64,000 nt of DNA from Ustilaginoidea virens (lineage: Eukaryota > Ascomycota > Sordariomycetes > Hypocreales > Clavicipitaceae): assembly GCF_000687475.1 (NCBI RefSeq), contig NC_057318.1, positions 992,001 to 1,056,000 of the forward strand. Direction: 5' to 3'. Made by a program: the position numbers and the translations under genes. Below, one piece after another: positions 11,408 through 22,877 of this stretch. The notes below the pieces were generated by a model. The model saw nothing but the letters and a program-made list of their open reading frames with translations, was not told the origin of the DNA and made no database searches. Position 1 is the stretch's first letter. Every line of letters starts with the position of its first letter.

Positions 11408-11893
11408 CTGATACAACCAGAGATCGGGGACGTGGGCTTCCCCGACGTGGTTTGGCTGGGCCCTGATCCGGCCCTTTGGGCAACGGCGTTGGCTGGACTG
11501 GCGTCTTTTCTGCTTTTCCTCTTTTTTTTTCTTTACCTTTACCTTTGCCTTTGCCTTTGCCTTTGCCTTTGCCTTTGCCTTTGCCTTTGCCTTTGCCTTT
11601 TTTCCTTTTGTTTTGCGCGTCTGTGCCTCGGAGCAGAGGTGCGATGCATCTAGCAGCAAGCTTCTTGGGTCTGAACTGGAAAACTGGAATTTCTTGGATG
11701 TAAATTGGCTTCCCGTTGCGTGGTGTGATGACGAAGCCCAACTGATGTATGCGCCTGTGTGCGTGGGTTGAAGGTGGCTGGCCATAATATTCTTTGCTTT
11801 TTTCTATATCCTGGCAACGTTACACGCCAATACAACCATCTATGCCAAAAAATAGAAATCTTTCCCAGCTTTTTTTTCTTTCGTTTTCAACAT
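11408..11893. other. Convergent 3' region between WW gene and RIX1
   Basis: No gene lies here. It contains a TTTGCC hexamer array at about 11533-11599 and T-rich tracts. It should hold both 3' untranslated regions. Confidence 0.6.
11533..11599 (+). repeat. (TTTGCC)n hexamer array
   Basis: About eleven near-perfect copies of a TTTGCC/TTTACC hexamer lie downstream of the WW-protein gene. In some frames they encode Lys-Gly, Lys-Ala or Leu-Pro repeats, which explains spurious long antisense frames here. Confidence 0.9.
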
Positions 11894-14344
11894 TCATGAC
11901 CGGTGTCCTTTCTCATCATCCTCATCCTCACCCTCATCCTCATCCTCATCCTCATCCAGCTCCATGTTTAGATGCACGCTCTCGTCGCTCTCGTCGCTCT
12001 CGTCATCTTCCGCATCTTCCGCATCTTGTCTTGGAAGTGGCTCTGGTAGAGACGCTGCCGCTGGCTTTGAAGTTTCCTGTCGCTTTGATGGGCTCGCTTC
12101 CAAATCGTCGGGTTTTCGCTTTGCTGGAAAATCAGGCTTGCTGAGACTGTCCACGTCGAATGCATTCGGTCTGTGCGACGATTTGACTTCAAACGGATTG
12201 CTCTCCACAGGGGGACCAAGAGTCCCAGGACCTGTATCTGGCTGCCGTAGAGGTTCGAGAGCATCTTCAAGTGTAGTTTCCGCAGGTGTTACATCGGGTT
12301 CTTGGAGACCGCCCGTCGCCTTGTCATCCTCGTCTGGTGATGCTTCGTCTTCTTCGTCTTCTTCGTCCTGCTCGATTTCGGCAAGGTCGGCGAGCTCTTC
12401 ACGGCCATGATGCCCCAAGACGCCCGAGGTGCGGAGATTGCTTCGCAGGATCTCCAGGCCTTGGTCTTGCGGGAACTGGTGCGTCAGATGGGGTAGGATG
12501 TTGGGATAGATGCGGCCGCGCGGGTCCTTGTACGGGTTTAAAACGCTCAACAACATGGCGTCGCGGTTGGCGGTCAAGATGGCTGTTTTGTCGAGAAGCC
12601 CGCGGAGAGTGGGCTTCAGATGATGCTGGGGGAGAGTTGACAAGAGTCTCGCCAGCAAGCCAGCGGCTGCAGCCTTGTGTTGCGCGTCCAGAGTTACCAA
12701 TGTCTCAGGCGCAGATCCTTGTCGTTGCAGGAAGAGATCTGCATTCGCGAGACTGCTCTTCAGCGAGTCATTCTTCTTCAAAGATGTTGATGGCTTGGGA
12801 GGAGGCTTGAGGAAGCCCGCGTCTTCCTGCAGGTCGCGGCAGCAGGCGCCTATGAAGGGCTCCAACGTCACTACCGTGGCCTTGGACAGTGTTGGGCCTA
12901 CCAGCGGTAGGATAGCGTTCAAGAGCTGGTATCCTGCCACCCGCACAGGAGAGCTGGCGATGCCGGACTTGAAGACTCGAACGAGGTGATCGAGCATTTC
13001 AGGAACCAGGGGGATCATTCCCTGACCAAATCTGCGCACCATGAGCAAAGCCAGCCCGAGCGCGGACAAGTGCATATCGGAAATGACGCTCCACAGCTCG
13101 TCCTTTTCTTCTCGGCTGATGGCGGCGTTGGTGTCGACTGCTTGATCCCAAGGTTGGCTCTTTGGGTGCTGCCTTGCCACCAGGCAGACTCTCGAGATTG
13201 CATCCATGAAAGCTCCAAGGGGGATGACCACGGACGCTTTTGTGGGGTAGCGCAGACACTCTGCCAGGTAGTCGAATATGCCTTGCAGACGCTCGGCTCC
13301 GGATTCCAATCCTTCCCAAGGGGGTAGCTGATCGCCTGAATGGCTGCCTCCTCTCGGCTTGCCCTCGGGCCCTACCCTTTGCCGATTGTATCCAAACGTC
13401 CCTTCCCATGATTCATGAACGGCCCGCAGGACTTGGTCCGCCGTGCAGTGCAGCTCGCGCAGCAGATTATCCACCAGCTTAGCCCAGTCTTCGCTGCCGC
13501 CGGCCTTGGCAGCCACGCAGTGAAGCGAAATGGCCAGTCTTCGAGCTGCGCATCGCAACGACTCGGGGACAAGTACGCCGTCCGACAGAGCGGGTGCCAG
13601 GTAGCCCCTGATGGCGGATTTGATTGGAGAGTTGAAGGGTCTGAAGGTTGTGGGATACAACGGTATCAGGGTTGAGAAGGAATCGCATACGGTCTCGACC
13701 GTGCCCAAGGGAGGAGCTGGCACGCCCGTCGAAGCTTGGGGCTTGGCCAGTCGCAAGCAGGCTGTAATGAATGCGGGAATGGACGGAGTGGCAACCTCGC
13801 GCGCAAGTGTCTGGAAGGGCTGGGCTGCCGTATATATGCGTGTTAGAGCCAGCACGGCCAGTTCCCTTGATGGAAAGGGGTCTCCTTTCTATGACGGATT
13901 GCCATTAGCTACGACCCTGGCCGCGGTTTCTTTTTTTTTTTTTCCTTTTTTCCTCCTTCTTCTTCTGTTTCTTTACTAAGGGTAAGGCCAAAATTTAATT
14001 ACCTGGACGACAGACAGCAGTCCACGAACCCAGGGCTCGCAGTTGCGAAGTATTTCCCAACCTCCGACATCAACGACGGACTTGACGAGACAGACGGCGG
14101 CGAATCTCGCTTCGCGGCTCCTCCCGGTCAAAAGAGTGGTGATGCTGGTTCGCAGCTTGCCAAGCAACTGGGAGGATTGGGACTTGCTGTCACTGGGCTT
14201 CTGCTCCTGCGGAGAAGACAAGACATCTCTACAACGGACAATGTGTTTCGTGAGCGAGGGAACAGCCTGTGGAAGTTCCGCCGGGGGGATGGATGCAAGT
14301 TTCCTGCACAGCACCCTCAAATCGGGTGGCAGAGACGGCGTCAT
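11894..14344 (-). CDS. RIX1: Pre-rRNA-processing protein Rix1
   Basis: Two exons (14344-14003 and 13888-11894) joined by a 114-bp intron with a GCTAAT branch site encode 778 residues. The N-terminus (LRVLCRKL, then PAELPQAVPSL) and the following helical repeats match the fungal Rix1/PELP1 family. Rix1 forms a nucleolar-nucleoplasmic complex with Ipi1 and Ipi3 and, with the AAA ATPase Rea1, helps mature pre-60S ribosomes and process ITS2; this is family knowledge. The last 200 residues are disordered and end in a long Asp/Glu tract encoded by a CTCATC-type repeat, common in ribosome-assembly factors. The gene is divergent from YPP1, with 882 bp between the start codons. Confidence 0.88.
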
Positions 14345-15226
14345 CGCCAGCGGGCGTCTGAAAGGTAATCAGCGCAAGGTCCCTTCCCACATGCAAAATT
14401 CTTTAGGAAGAATCTTGTGCTTCTCGGAGCTGAGCAGCTTCAGCAGTGGGGTCTAGAGGCAAGGGCGGCGGACAAAAGGCAGGTCAGGGCGCAAACCCAA
14501 CCTAATTGGAGTTATGGTAGGCAGGCTGGAAGATGGCGACTGACGCGGTGAAGGAGGCGAGGCTGTCGATTGGTCGTCGGGCCATCAGAGCTGGGTGATT
14601 TGGTGCTTGTCAACACGCAGCTCAGCTTGATCTTTGTCAAAAGAAGCGGTTTGTTGTGTTGCAGCTTTTTTTTTTTTTTTTTTTTTCTTGCCCCTCACCC
14701 CCCCCCCCCGCTTTTTCTCTCGCCGGAACCGTGCCGCGAGCGCCCAATGCCGCTAACCAGGCTGGGAAGGGGTCCTGGTTCGTGGGGTTCGATGCGTCCT
14801 CCTGATTGGTCCGTTGCGTCTGTTCGTTGGCCAGGTGCACCAGCCAGGTGGCAACCCGAGGTTGCTCTGTTGCAGCTGCTCAGGGTGCTTCTACCAGGCC
14901 TGCCGGGCCTTGAACTCCTTCCATCTTCCATGTGGCGTGCTGTGGGTCCGCCATTGGCCTCCATGAGCTACGGTACTTACGGATACGGAGTACAGAAGTA
15001 GCACGTCTTTCCCATCTCGCGTCGGCATCTACATCGCAGGGGCTTTCCTCACCTCTTTTTCTGCTTCGTGCATGCGTGCTTTTTCCTGCAGCCTCCAGCT
15101 GCTGAACTGTTCGGTTCCCGCCGCTTGGTATTTGCGCCTCTCTTCCCTCGGCATCGTTCCCTCCTCGAGATGCACTTGGAGCTCCCCTTTTGCTAAGCCC
15201 CCGAGTTCCCCCGACATAATCTCAAG
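14345..15226. promoter_or_regulatory. Bidirectional promoter between RIX1 and YPP1
   Basis: The 882-bp gap separates two divergent start codons. It contains four CCAAT-box cores seen as ATTGG on the plus strand (14505-14509, 14569-14573, 14805-14809, 14953-14957), a T-rich tract next to a C run at about 14667-14710, and one exact TACGGAGTA at 14984-14992. CCAAT boxes are bound by the Hap complex in fungi; use in this promoter is inferred. Confidence 0.5.
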
Positions 15227-18200
15227 ATGAACGTAAGTTCTCCACGACTCGCTGTCAGTCACTGGTCTCCGGATGTGAATTGGCTTGCTGACGCTGGATT
15301 GTTTCTTCTCTCTTGGCTTTCTCGTGCAGCCGAAAGCTGCAAACTACATTGAGCAGCTGAATAGCGCTCGCTGCGAGGGAAACTGGGATGCCGTCCCGGA
15401 GCTGGTCCGCAAGGTGCGCAAGCATGCTCCCGAAAGAACATGTACGTCGGCACCTGTTTTACCACCTGCCTGCCACGCTGGCAAAGCTGGCTGGTTCTGC
15501 CATTGATTTTCGGTTCCCCGAGCCTCTCAAGAAGCAACGCCCCTTTTGATTTCATGTTCCCAAAACCAGGTCCGCTGACAAGAGGCTTCTCCTTCTCTGC
15601 TGCCGCTCACAGGTCTTACCCTGGCCGCCGAAACGGAATGCGCCATTTCACGAGTGACCGCGGCGGGTGCTCGACCATTCGCCGCCCAGACAGCCCAAGA
15701 CCTCGACGTTTCGAACCGCTTCCCCAACCTATTGGCTGCCATCGAGCAAGAGGTTCATCACCACGAAGACAGAGTCCAGGCCAAGGTCTGTTTGGGATGG
15801 CTAAACTGGGTGGTTGGCGATTACGCACAAGCCCTCGGAACCCTTCCCACAAGCCTGGATGCAGAAGGCCTATCGCCTGAACGCGTCGACGTCATTTCGG
15901 AATGGACCAATCTCTGCGCCCTCAAGTCCGGGTACCTTCAAGCTAATTGCTTGATGCGAAACGACAAAAGGGCAGAAGCTCTTGCTGCCCTCAAGTCGGC
16001 GACTCCATCCTTGGATGGCGTCTGGTGCGGTCAGGGGGTTCGCAAACAGCTGCGGTACTGGTCTGAGCTCTTCTTGACGGAATATTGCATGCTGTCCAGT
16101 CAAGCCCTCGAGAATGACGGATTGAACCTGCATGATCCCGATTCGTTGGCAGGCTTTCGGGCCTGGGCGAGGTACTGGAACGTCATGGGAGCGCCGATAA
16201 CTGGCGGATTCGGCTTCAAGGGTTCCGTTCCCCGTCGGAGAATCTGGTCCGAATACTACGAGATTCTGTCTCGTATCCTCGAAAACGACCTCCCATACGT
16301 GCCTGGCCATGTTGAATCAATATCGGCTGACTTGCCCCCTCGTGCTCAACTACGACTTGAAATCAAGCAGACCGAAACAGCTTATCGAGCTCTCATTCTG
16401 ACTGAAACCACGTTCCCGAAAGCAGATGAGGATCGACTGGAGGTCGAAGCCTTTGTAACTAGGGTCATGAGCAACTGGGCCATTCTCTGCGGTCGAGGCT
16501 GGAGGGAACAGGATCTTGGGCCAGGCGGTCGCGGTGCGCTGAGCCGCACCGTGCTCGAGACGCTGTACAGTGCGGCAACCCGCACCTACCACTCGACGTC
16601 TATTCTTCGTTCTCTTTTCAGCGTGCATCTCGCCGTTGCGGAATTTGACCTGGCCTTCAAGGCCTTCGACTCTTACCTGGCGATTGTGAAGAAGGGCAAG
16701 GCGAGGGTGGAGAAGACGGGCCATGAGGAGGTGAGTTTGGATGACGACGCGACTGTCCTGCAAACCATGGCCCAGGCTGTCATGGCGCTGTGCCGCTACG
16801 GGGACCAGACTGCCGGGGAAAAGGCACGCCATCTGGGCGCCGAGCTCGAAAACTGGCTCTCAAAGCTGCCGCCGCAGACGAGATCAAACGGCAACGGAAG
16901 CCCAGTCAACGGCTTGGGCCAAGCAAAAACCGAGCCGGGTGGTGCGCACGTACCCTTGAACGTCATTTCTCTCGCGTGGCAAGCCATCGGACTGTCTCAC
17001 GCGCACTGGTCCAGAATTACGCACGAGGCGTCGTCGAGAACGGAGATACAGGCAAAGGCGATCCGATGTCTCAGAAAGTCCCTGGCGGCCGAGTTTGGTC
17101 GCTCCAAGGACATTAGGAGTTTTTTCAGCCTGGCACTCCTCCTTGCGGAGAGGAGGGACTTGACGGCGGCCATCGAGCTCGTCCGATCAGCACTCCTCTG
17201 CAACAGGGGCCAGGAGGAAAGCTACAGTCTCTTGCATGGGCCGTGCTGGCAGGAAAGGACCCTGATTCCCGTCTGGCATCTCCTGGCTCTGCTGCTGAGC
17301 GCCAGGCAAGACTACACCATGGCCGCGCGGGCTTGCGAGGGCGCCTTGCAGCAGTTCAAGGACCCAAGCATCCTCTTTGGCAAGGCCGACGCGAGTTTTC
17401 GCAGCGACAAACTCAAGGAAGGCGACGCCAACAGTGGCATGTCGGAAGCACCACCGGCTCGAGGTCTGGTTGACGACATGGATGATTCGGAAAAAGAAAG
17501 CATCCTCGAGGTCAAGATGACGCAGCTGGCTCTGATAGAGCTTGTCGACGGACCAGACGCAGCGGTCAACGCGAGCCTCGAGCTTCTCTCGCTCTTCTCA
17601 CGGATGTTCGGCACGCTGTCAGCAGCACCCCAGCCGGCAAAATCGCCTGCTCCTTCGTTACCACAAAAGACGTCTGGGACGATACGCAGTCTCCGCGGCA
17701 GTTTGTTCGGAGCGAAGCAGGAGCGATCGACGACGTCCGCCGGCGGGCCGCAGGGCAGCATGAGCACGGCCAGCGAAGGATCCAGGCTGCCCTCGAGACC
17801 AACCACCTCACACGATGCCCGCAACCCTACCCCAGCGATCCACGTCACCGAGCAAAATGCGAGTCGGGCGGGTGAACGAGGACGACGGCGGTCAAGCTCG
17901 GGTCCACCAGGGACGAAAAGTCGATCCCGCCAGAGGAACGGGCTCGGGAAGCGAGCCGGAAGCGGCAGCCAAACTAGAACATCGCCCGGCAGCGCATCAG
18001 AACCGCATCACCCTACCGTCCTGGACGGGGAGGCCTTCTTCACGCCCACGACTGAGACGGAACAAGCTGATTTCTTCAGCAACCTGAACAAGCTGGGATC
18101 TGCGCGCGGACCGTCCTCGAATCGGGGCCAGCCCGTCGCATCAGTCGACTCGGCCGTGTCAGTCGCACCAAGGTCTTCCGATGTCGCCGAGGTGACAGTC

Positions 18201-19376
18201 GACCTGACCCATGCTTCCCCCAACCTGCTCCCCTTGGTCCAGTTCCCAAAGGAGAAGGAGAAGGCCCAGCGGACTTTGCTGCTCATCAAGATCTGGCTGA
18301 CCATTGCTGGCTTCTATCGCCGCGCCGGCGTGTTGGATGATGGCAGGGCCGCAGTTGCGGAGGCGGAGAAGCTGTTGACGGGAATGGAGGCAGAGTCTAC
18401 GGGGGACCTCACTCCAGCCTCGGCGGCCGCAAGAGGCGCCAACTGGGCGAACCGAAAGACCATTGATGACCTGTGGGGAGACATATGGTCCGAGGTGAGT
18501 GTCTCCCCTCGCCCTCGTTTTTATTTTTATTTTTGTAATAATTGCGTCCTTTTACCTTGTCCGTTTATTTTTTTTTCTCCTTTCCTCACGCGCTTGTTAT
18601 TATTTTTTCAATTTTTTCAATTTTTGTAACTTTTTACCTTTGTCCGTTCTTTGCTTCATCTATCCCCAATCACACAATCACATAGCCTCCTCCGTCTTTC
18701 AGTGAAGCCAATGAATGCCCTGAGGCTGACGGGGATCCCGCAGCTCGGACTTTTGGGCGTCGCCAAGGATCTTTGGTACGCGGCCAAGTCGGATTTTGAA
18801 ACAGCTCTCACCCACTCCCCGGACCATGCCGTCGCCACCGTCGAACTCTCCAACATCCTGCTGGACATGTACACCGAGAAGCTGCTCCCCCCCCCTGTTT
18901 TGCCGCCGCTAGACGGATCCGATGACACCGAGAGATTGCGCCAGCTGCCGTCGAAAGGGGCAGCAGCGTACGGAGTCTTTACGGATGCTCTGCCGTCGAC
19001 GCCGCTTGGGCTGGGCCCGTCTACGAGGCGCCCGTCTGCGGCGTCCACGCACGCCGACGCTGCCGCCGATGCTGCTGCTGCTGCTGCTGCTGCTGGAAGC
19101 ACTGGCGACGAGCTGCCGGCACCATACAAGGCCACTCGCCTGCCGCTTGTGGACCGGCTTGCCGCTCGAGAGCGGGCTTTTACCCTGCTTTCCGGGCTCA
19201 CGCGGCTGGGAGCAGGCTGGGACAACTCTGACGCTTGGTTTGCCTTGGCCCGTGCGCACGAGGAGAGCGGGCAGGTCGAAAAGGCCAAGGAGGTGTTGTG
19301 GTGGTGCGTCGAGCTGGAAGAGGCCAAGGGCGTCCGGGACTGGCGATGCTTGGGCAACGGGGGTTACGTTATTTAA
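15227..19376 (+). CDS. YPP1: TPR protein of the Ypp1/TTC7 family (filamentation protein Rhf1-like)
   Basis: Five exon segments are not needed; four exons (15227-15232, 15330-15441, 15613-18494, 18744-19376) give 1210 residues. The first exon is only ATG-AAC, followed by GTAAGT. The acceptor at 18743 was chosen because it restores the family-like sequence WSELGLLG...AKSDFETALTH and has a CTGAC branch site just before it; an earlier CAG would put a stop in frame. Helical TPR-like pairs run through both halves, with the conserved block TVELSNILLDMYTE near the C-terminus. A Ser/Arg/Gly-rich insert occupies about residues 670-860. In yeast Ypp1 works with Efr3 to bring the PI4-kinase Stt4 to the plasma membrane and in endocytosis; TTC7 is the animal counterpart. 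A (GCT)n run encodes poly-Ala near residue 1110. Confidence 0.83.
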
Positions 19377-19728
19377 TACCTAGACTGGGGGCGAGTCTCG
19401 GCAATGAACGAGAGGGGGGGAGAAATACAAGCACGCAGTCACAGATGCCAGGCAGAGCGTATCCAACTTTGAAACCAACGTGATTGCTCCAGGTCGATTT
19501 CTTTCCAATTAGTTCCCGCCCTCCCAGCAAGACTGGCAATTTATGCTCAAGCCCCCAACGCTGAGTACCCAAGCAAACAAGACTCTAGACGCGAAAAGTT
19601 GCAAGTCTTTGAAACAAGCCAGCACCCCAGATACCGACCCCAAAACCCCACCCATCCATTAATAATGTACGCCGCCTGCACATCTTTTTGTGCCCCGGTC
19701 GGCAGGCAAGTCCGCCATGACGGTCTGC
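19377..19728. other. Convergent 3' region, YPP1 and repeat-protein gene
   Basis: This short intergenic gap lies between two convergent stop codons. No gene and no clear repeat are seen in it. Confidence 0.6.
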
Positions 19729-19816
19729 TCACATTTCCATGTGCAAGTCGAATTCCCACAGGGCTGCTTCATCCTCGGCTGAAAAGAGGGCGGCATCAGG
19801 CGGCGGCTGATGCTCT

Positions 19817-19848
<32 letters not shown>

Positions 19849-22365
19849 GCATCCTCGCAGCTCCGACAGGACTTGCTCCTCGTCAGGGGCGAAGAGGAAG
19901 ACGTTGTTGCCGGGGGAGCCGGGCGGTTGCTTACGCAGCAGTTCCAGCAAGGCTTGCTCCTCTTCAGGGGAAAGGAGGAAGTCGTTATCGCCAGGGGAAC
20001 TAGGCGGCTGATGATGCGGCGGTTCCGGCAAGGCTTGCTCGTCGCCGGGTGAAGAGGGCAGGGCAGCATCGCCGGGGGCATCAAGGGCTGCTTGCTGAGG
20101 TGATTGCGGAGTCGGTTGTTGAAGTCCAAATAATTCCAACAAGGCTTGCTCCTCGCCGGGCGTAGAGGGCAGGACAGCATCTCCAGGGGCATCAAGGGAT
20201 GAGTGCTGGGTTGGCTGCTGCGTTGGTTGTTGAAGTCCGGATAGTTTCAGCGAGGCCTGCTCTTGGTCGGGTGGAGAGGGCAAGACAGCACTCCCAGAAG
20301 CATCGAGGGATGGCTGCCAAGGAGATTGCTGAGTTGGTTGTTCAAGTACAGGTAATTCCAACAAGGCCTGTTCCACTTCGGGCGTCGAGGGAAAGACGGC
20401 ACTCCCAGAAGCATCGAGGGATGGCTGCCACGGCGATTGCTGATTTAGGTGTTCAACTCTAGATAATTCCAACAAGGCCCGTTCCACTTCGGGCGTAGAG
20501 GGCAGGACATGATCCGCCGGGGCATCAAGGGGTAGCTGTTGAGGCGGCTCCTGAGATGGTTGTCCAGGTTGTTCTGGAGGAGGTGCAAAGAAGGCAGAAC
20601 TAGGGGTATCAAGAGATGGTAGCTGCTGAGGCGGTTGTTCAGGTTGCTCTTGAGCTGCCCAGAAAGCAGCACTAGGAGTACCAAAATTTGGTACCTGCTG
20701 AGGCGGTTGTTCAGGTTGCTCTTGAGGTGCAAGGAAGGTAGCACTAGGAGTACTAAAAGCTGGTAGCTGCTGAGGCGGTTGTTCAGGTTGTTCTTGAGGT
20801 GCAAGGAAGGCAGCACTAGGAGTACCAAAAGCTGGTAGCTGCTGAGGCGGTGGTCCAGGTTGTTCTTGAGATGGAAAGAAAGCAGCACTAGGGGCATCAT
20901 AAGCTGGTAGCTGCTGATGCGGCTGGCCAGGGAGCCCTTGAGATGCAAATGAAGCATCACCGCCGCCAAGGAGTGGCTGTCCGGGGATCCCTTGAGGTGC
21001 GAAAGAAGCATCACCGCCGCCAAGGGGTGGTTGTCCGGGGATTCCCTGAGATGCAAATGAAGCACCAGCGGCGCCAAGGGGTGGTTGTCCGGGGATCCTT
21101 TGAGGTGCGAAAGAAGCATCACCGCCGCCAAGAAGTGGCTGTCCGGGGATTCCTTGAGGTGCAAATGAATCACCACCGCCGCCAAGGAGTGCTTGCCCCG
21201 AAGCCTCCTGAGGTGCTTGTCTCGGGAGTCCTTGAGGAGCAGAGAAAGCACCATCACCGCCGCCAAGGAGTGCTTGTCCGGGGATCCCTTGAGGTGTAAA
21301 AGAATCACCACCGCCGCCAAGGAGTGCTTGCCCCGAAGCCTCCTGAGGTGCTTGTCCGGGGATTCCTTGAGGTGTAAAAGAATCACCACCGCCGCCAAGG
21401 AGTGGTTGTAAGGGGATTCCTTGAGGTGCGAAAGAAGCATTACCGCCGCCAAGGAGTGGCTGTCCGGAGATCCCTCCAGGCGCAAAAGAAGCACCAGCCG
21501 CACCAAGCGGCGACTGCCCATCAAGCTCCCTCGGTGCAGAGGAAGCACCGCCAGCGGAAGCAGGTGCCGGCCACGCAAGCTCCCCCGGCGCCCGTCCAAC
21601 GCGCGCCACCGGCGCAAAGCACGCCAGGCTCGGCGGCACCAACGGCATCGGCCGCCCCGCCGCCCCGTCCTCCAGCAGCGGCTCCGAAAAGTCCATCAGA
21701 GCCCGCCTGCGCATCTTGGCCATCAGATACCGCGCCTTCCGCTCCTTGCGGTCCTCCTCCGCCCGCGCCCGGCGGAACTCGGCCTCGGGCACGAACCGCC
21801 TCCGCCTGTGGCCGGGCTTCAGGTCCTCGAGCGCCAGGAACCGCGAGCGCATCTCGGCGCGCGTCGGGCCCCCCCGCGCGGGCGGCGGCGGCGGCGGCGG
21901 CGGCAACGCGGAGCAAAGCGCCCTCGCCCTCGCGGCGGCGCACGACGTCCGCAGGAGCCGGTCGGCCTCGTCGGCGTCCTCGGAGCGCAGGTGCCTCTGG
22001 ACGGCGGCGACGAGGGCCCGGATCTTGGGCTGCGACTCGGCGCGCGCGGGCTGCATGCTCAGCGAGATGTCGCCGTCGGCGGCGCACATGGTCAGCAGGA
22101 GAAGGTGGGCGTGCAGATGGGGCGGGCGGTGCTTCCGGCCCAGGGCCTCGAGGACGTCGTCCATGAGCTGGCTCTCAAAGGGCCAGAAGCTGGCGAGTTT
22201 CTGGAACGGCATGCCCATGAGCGTCGGCACGCCGTCCGCGAGGCCGAGAAGCTGCTTCCAAGCGATGATGTTCTTTCGGGTCTGGGTAAAGGCCTGCAAG
22301 TCGGACAAGGGGGGAGCCCGAGGAATGTGCGCCGCCGAAGGCTCGAGCTGAAGCGCAGGGTCCAT
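19729..22365 (-). CDS. Large three-array repeat protein, function unknown
   Basis: An intronless frame encodes 878 residues, starting at an ATG (22365-22363). Residues about 20-150 form a Leu/Ala-rich, probably helical domain (LSDLQAFTQ, FWPFESQLMDDVLEAL) followed by a basic Arg-rich stretch to about 250. Three arrays follow: A, about eleven units of 18-20 residues around GGGDASFAPQGIPGQP (DNA about 20940-21530); B, five units of about 24 residues around QEQPEQPPQQLPAFGTPSAA (20560-20935); C, about seven units of roughly 36 residues containing a P-x-x-E-x-ALLEL core (19730-20540). A poly-Gln run and an acidic-aromatic tail (EDEAALWEFDL) end the protein. I recognise no family. The domain order (folded head, basic patch, Pro/Gln linkers, repeated acidic-leucine motifs) would suit a transcriptional co-activator or scaffold, which is inference. 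Very similar units suggest rapid copy-number change. Confidence 0.75.
20560..21530 (-). repeat. Coding tandem arrays A and B of the repeat protein
   Basis: Array A repeats a unit of about 54-60 bp, visible on the plus strand as recurring CCGCCGCCAAGGAGTG blocks. Some neighbours are nearly identical at DNA level, and a higher-order unit containing APQEASGQALL appears twice. Array B repeats a unit of about 66-72 bp carrying the GGTAGCTGCTGAGGCGG block. Unit lengths are multiples of three, so the frame is kept. Confidence 0.85.
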
Positions 22366-22429
22366 GGTGGGCTAAGGACGCCAGGCTTTTTTTTTTTTTT
22401 CTTCTGGGCAGAGAGGCAGGTGTGTAAGA

Positions 22430-22635
22430 GTACTTTGTGTAAGTGAAGTTTGTAAGCGAGGTGTGCAAGCGTATTCTGTAAACGTAGTTGTCTCTGCAGT
22501 AGTTTGCAAGTCAAGTCTGTAAGTGTAGTCTGCAAGTCAAGTCTGCAAGTGTAGTTTGCAAGTCAAGTGTAAGTGTAGCCTGTAAGTGTAGTCTGTAAGT
22601 GTAGTCTGTAAAGTGCAGTCTGCAAGTGCAGTCTG
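22430..22635 (+). repeat. Minisatellite of GTAAGTGTAGTCT-type units
   Basis: About 16 diverged units of roughly 11-13 bp alternate between CTGTAAGTGTAGT and CTGCAAGTCAAGT forms. The array begins some 65 bp upstream of the repeat-protein start codon, so it lies in its promoter or 5' leader. On the minus strand the units read ACTACACTTACAG, resembling repeated 3' splice sites. Confidence 0.8.
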
Positions 22636-22869
22636 GAGACGGAGCAATGATGCCGCTTCTTGTGGTTGTTGACTGTGCTTCATCCGTGATTTCCAGACAG
22701 AGTATGGAGTATGGCTTTCCGCAGACTGAGATATGGCAGTTTGCACAAGACAACAACTCCCGTCTGGTTTGCACCTTCTCTCTGCCAGGAGCCAAGGCCA
22801 CGAGTCCAGGATGCGCAGCAGGAGAAACCAGGCCAGCGAGCAGGCCCTCGACACCTCACCCGCCCCCTG

Positions 22870-22877
22870 TATTTATA
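22870..22877 (-). promoter_or_regulatory. TATA-like element upstream of the repeat-protein gene
   Basis: TATAAATA on the minus strand lies 505 bp upstream of the start codon. If used, the 5' leader would contain the minisatellite at 22430-22635. Confidence 0.35.

Noticed and set aside
10793..11785. A 330-residue minus-strand frame over the WW-protein gene and the hexamer array
   Set aside because: It is antisense to a clear WW-domain gene and is lengthened by the TTTGCC repeat, read as Lys-Ala; no motif supports it.
20445..21617. A 390-residue frame overlapping the repeat protein on the same strand
   Set aside because: It is a shifted frame of the tandem arrays; repeats with unit length divisible by three keep all frames open. 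The called frame has the ATG, the non-repetitive head and the longest span.
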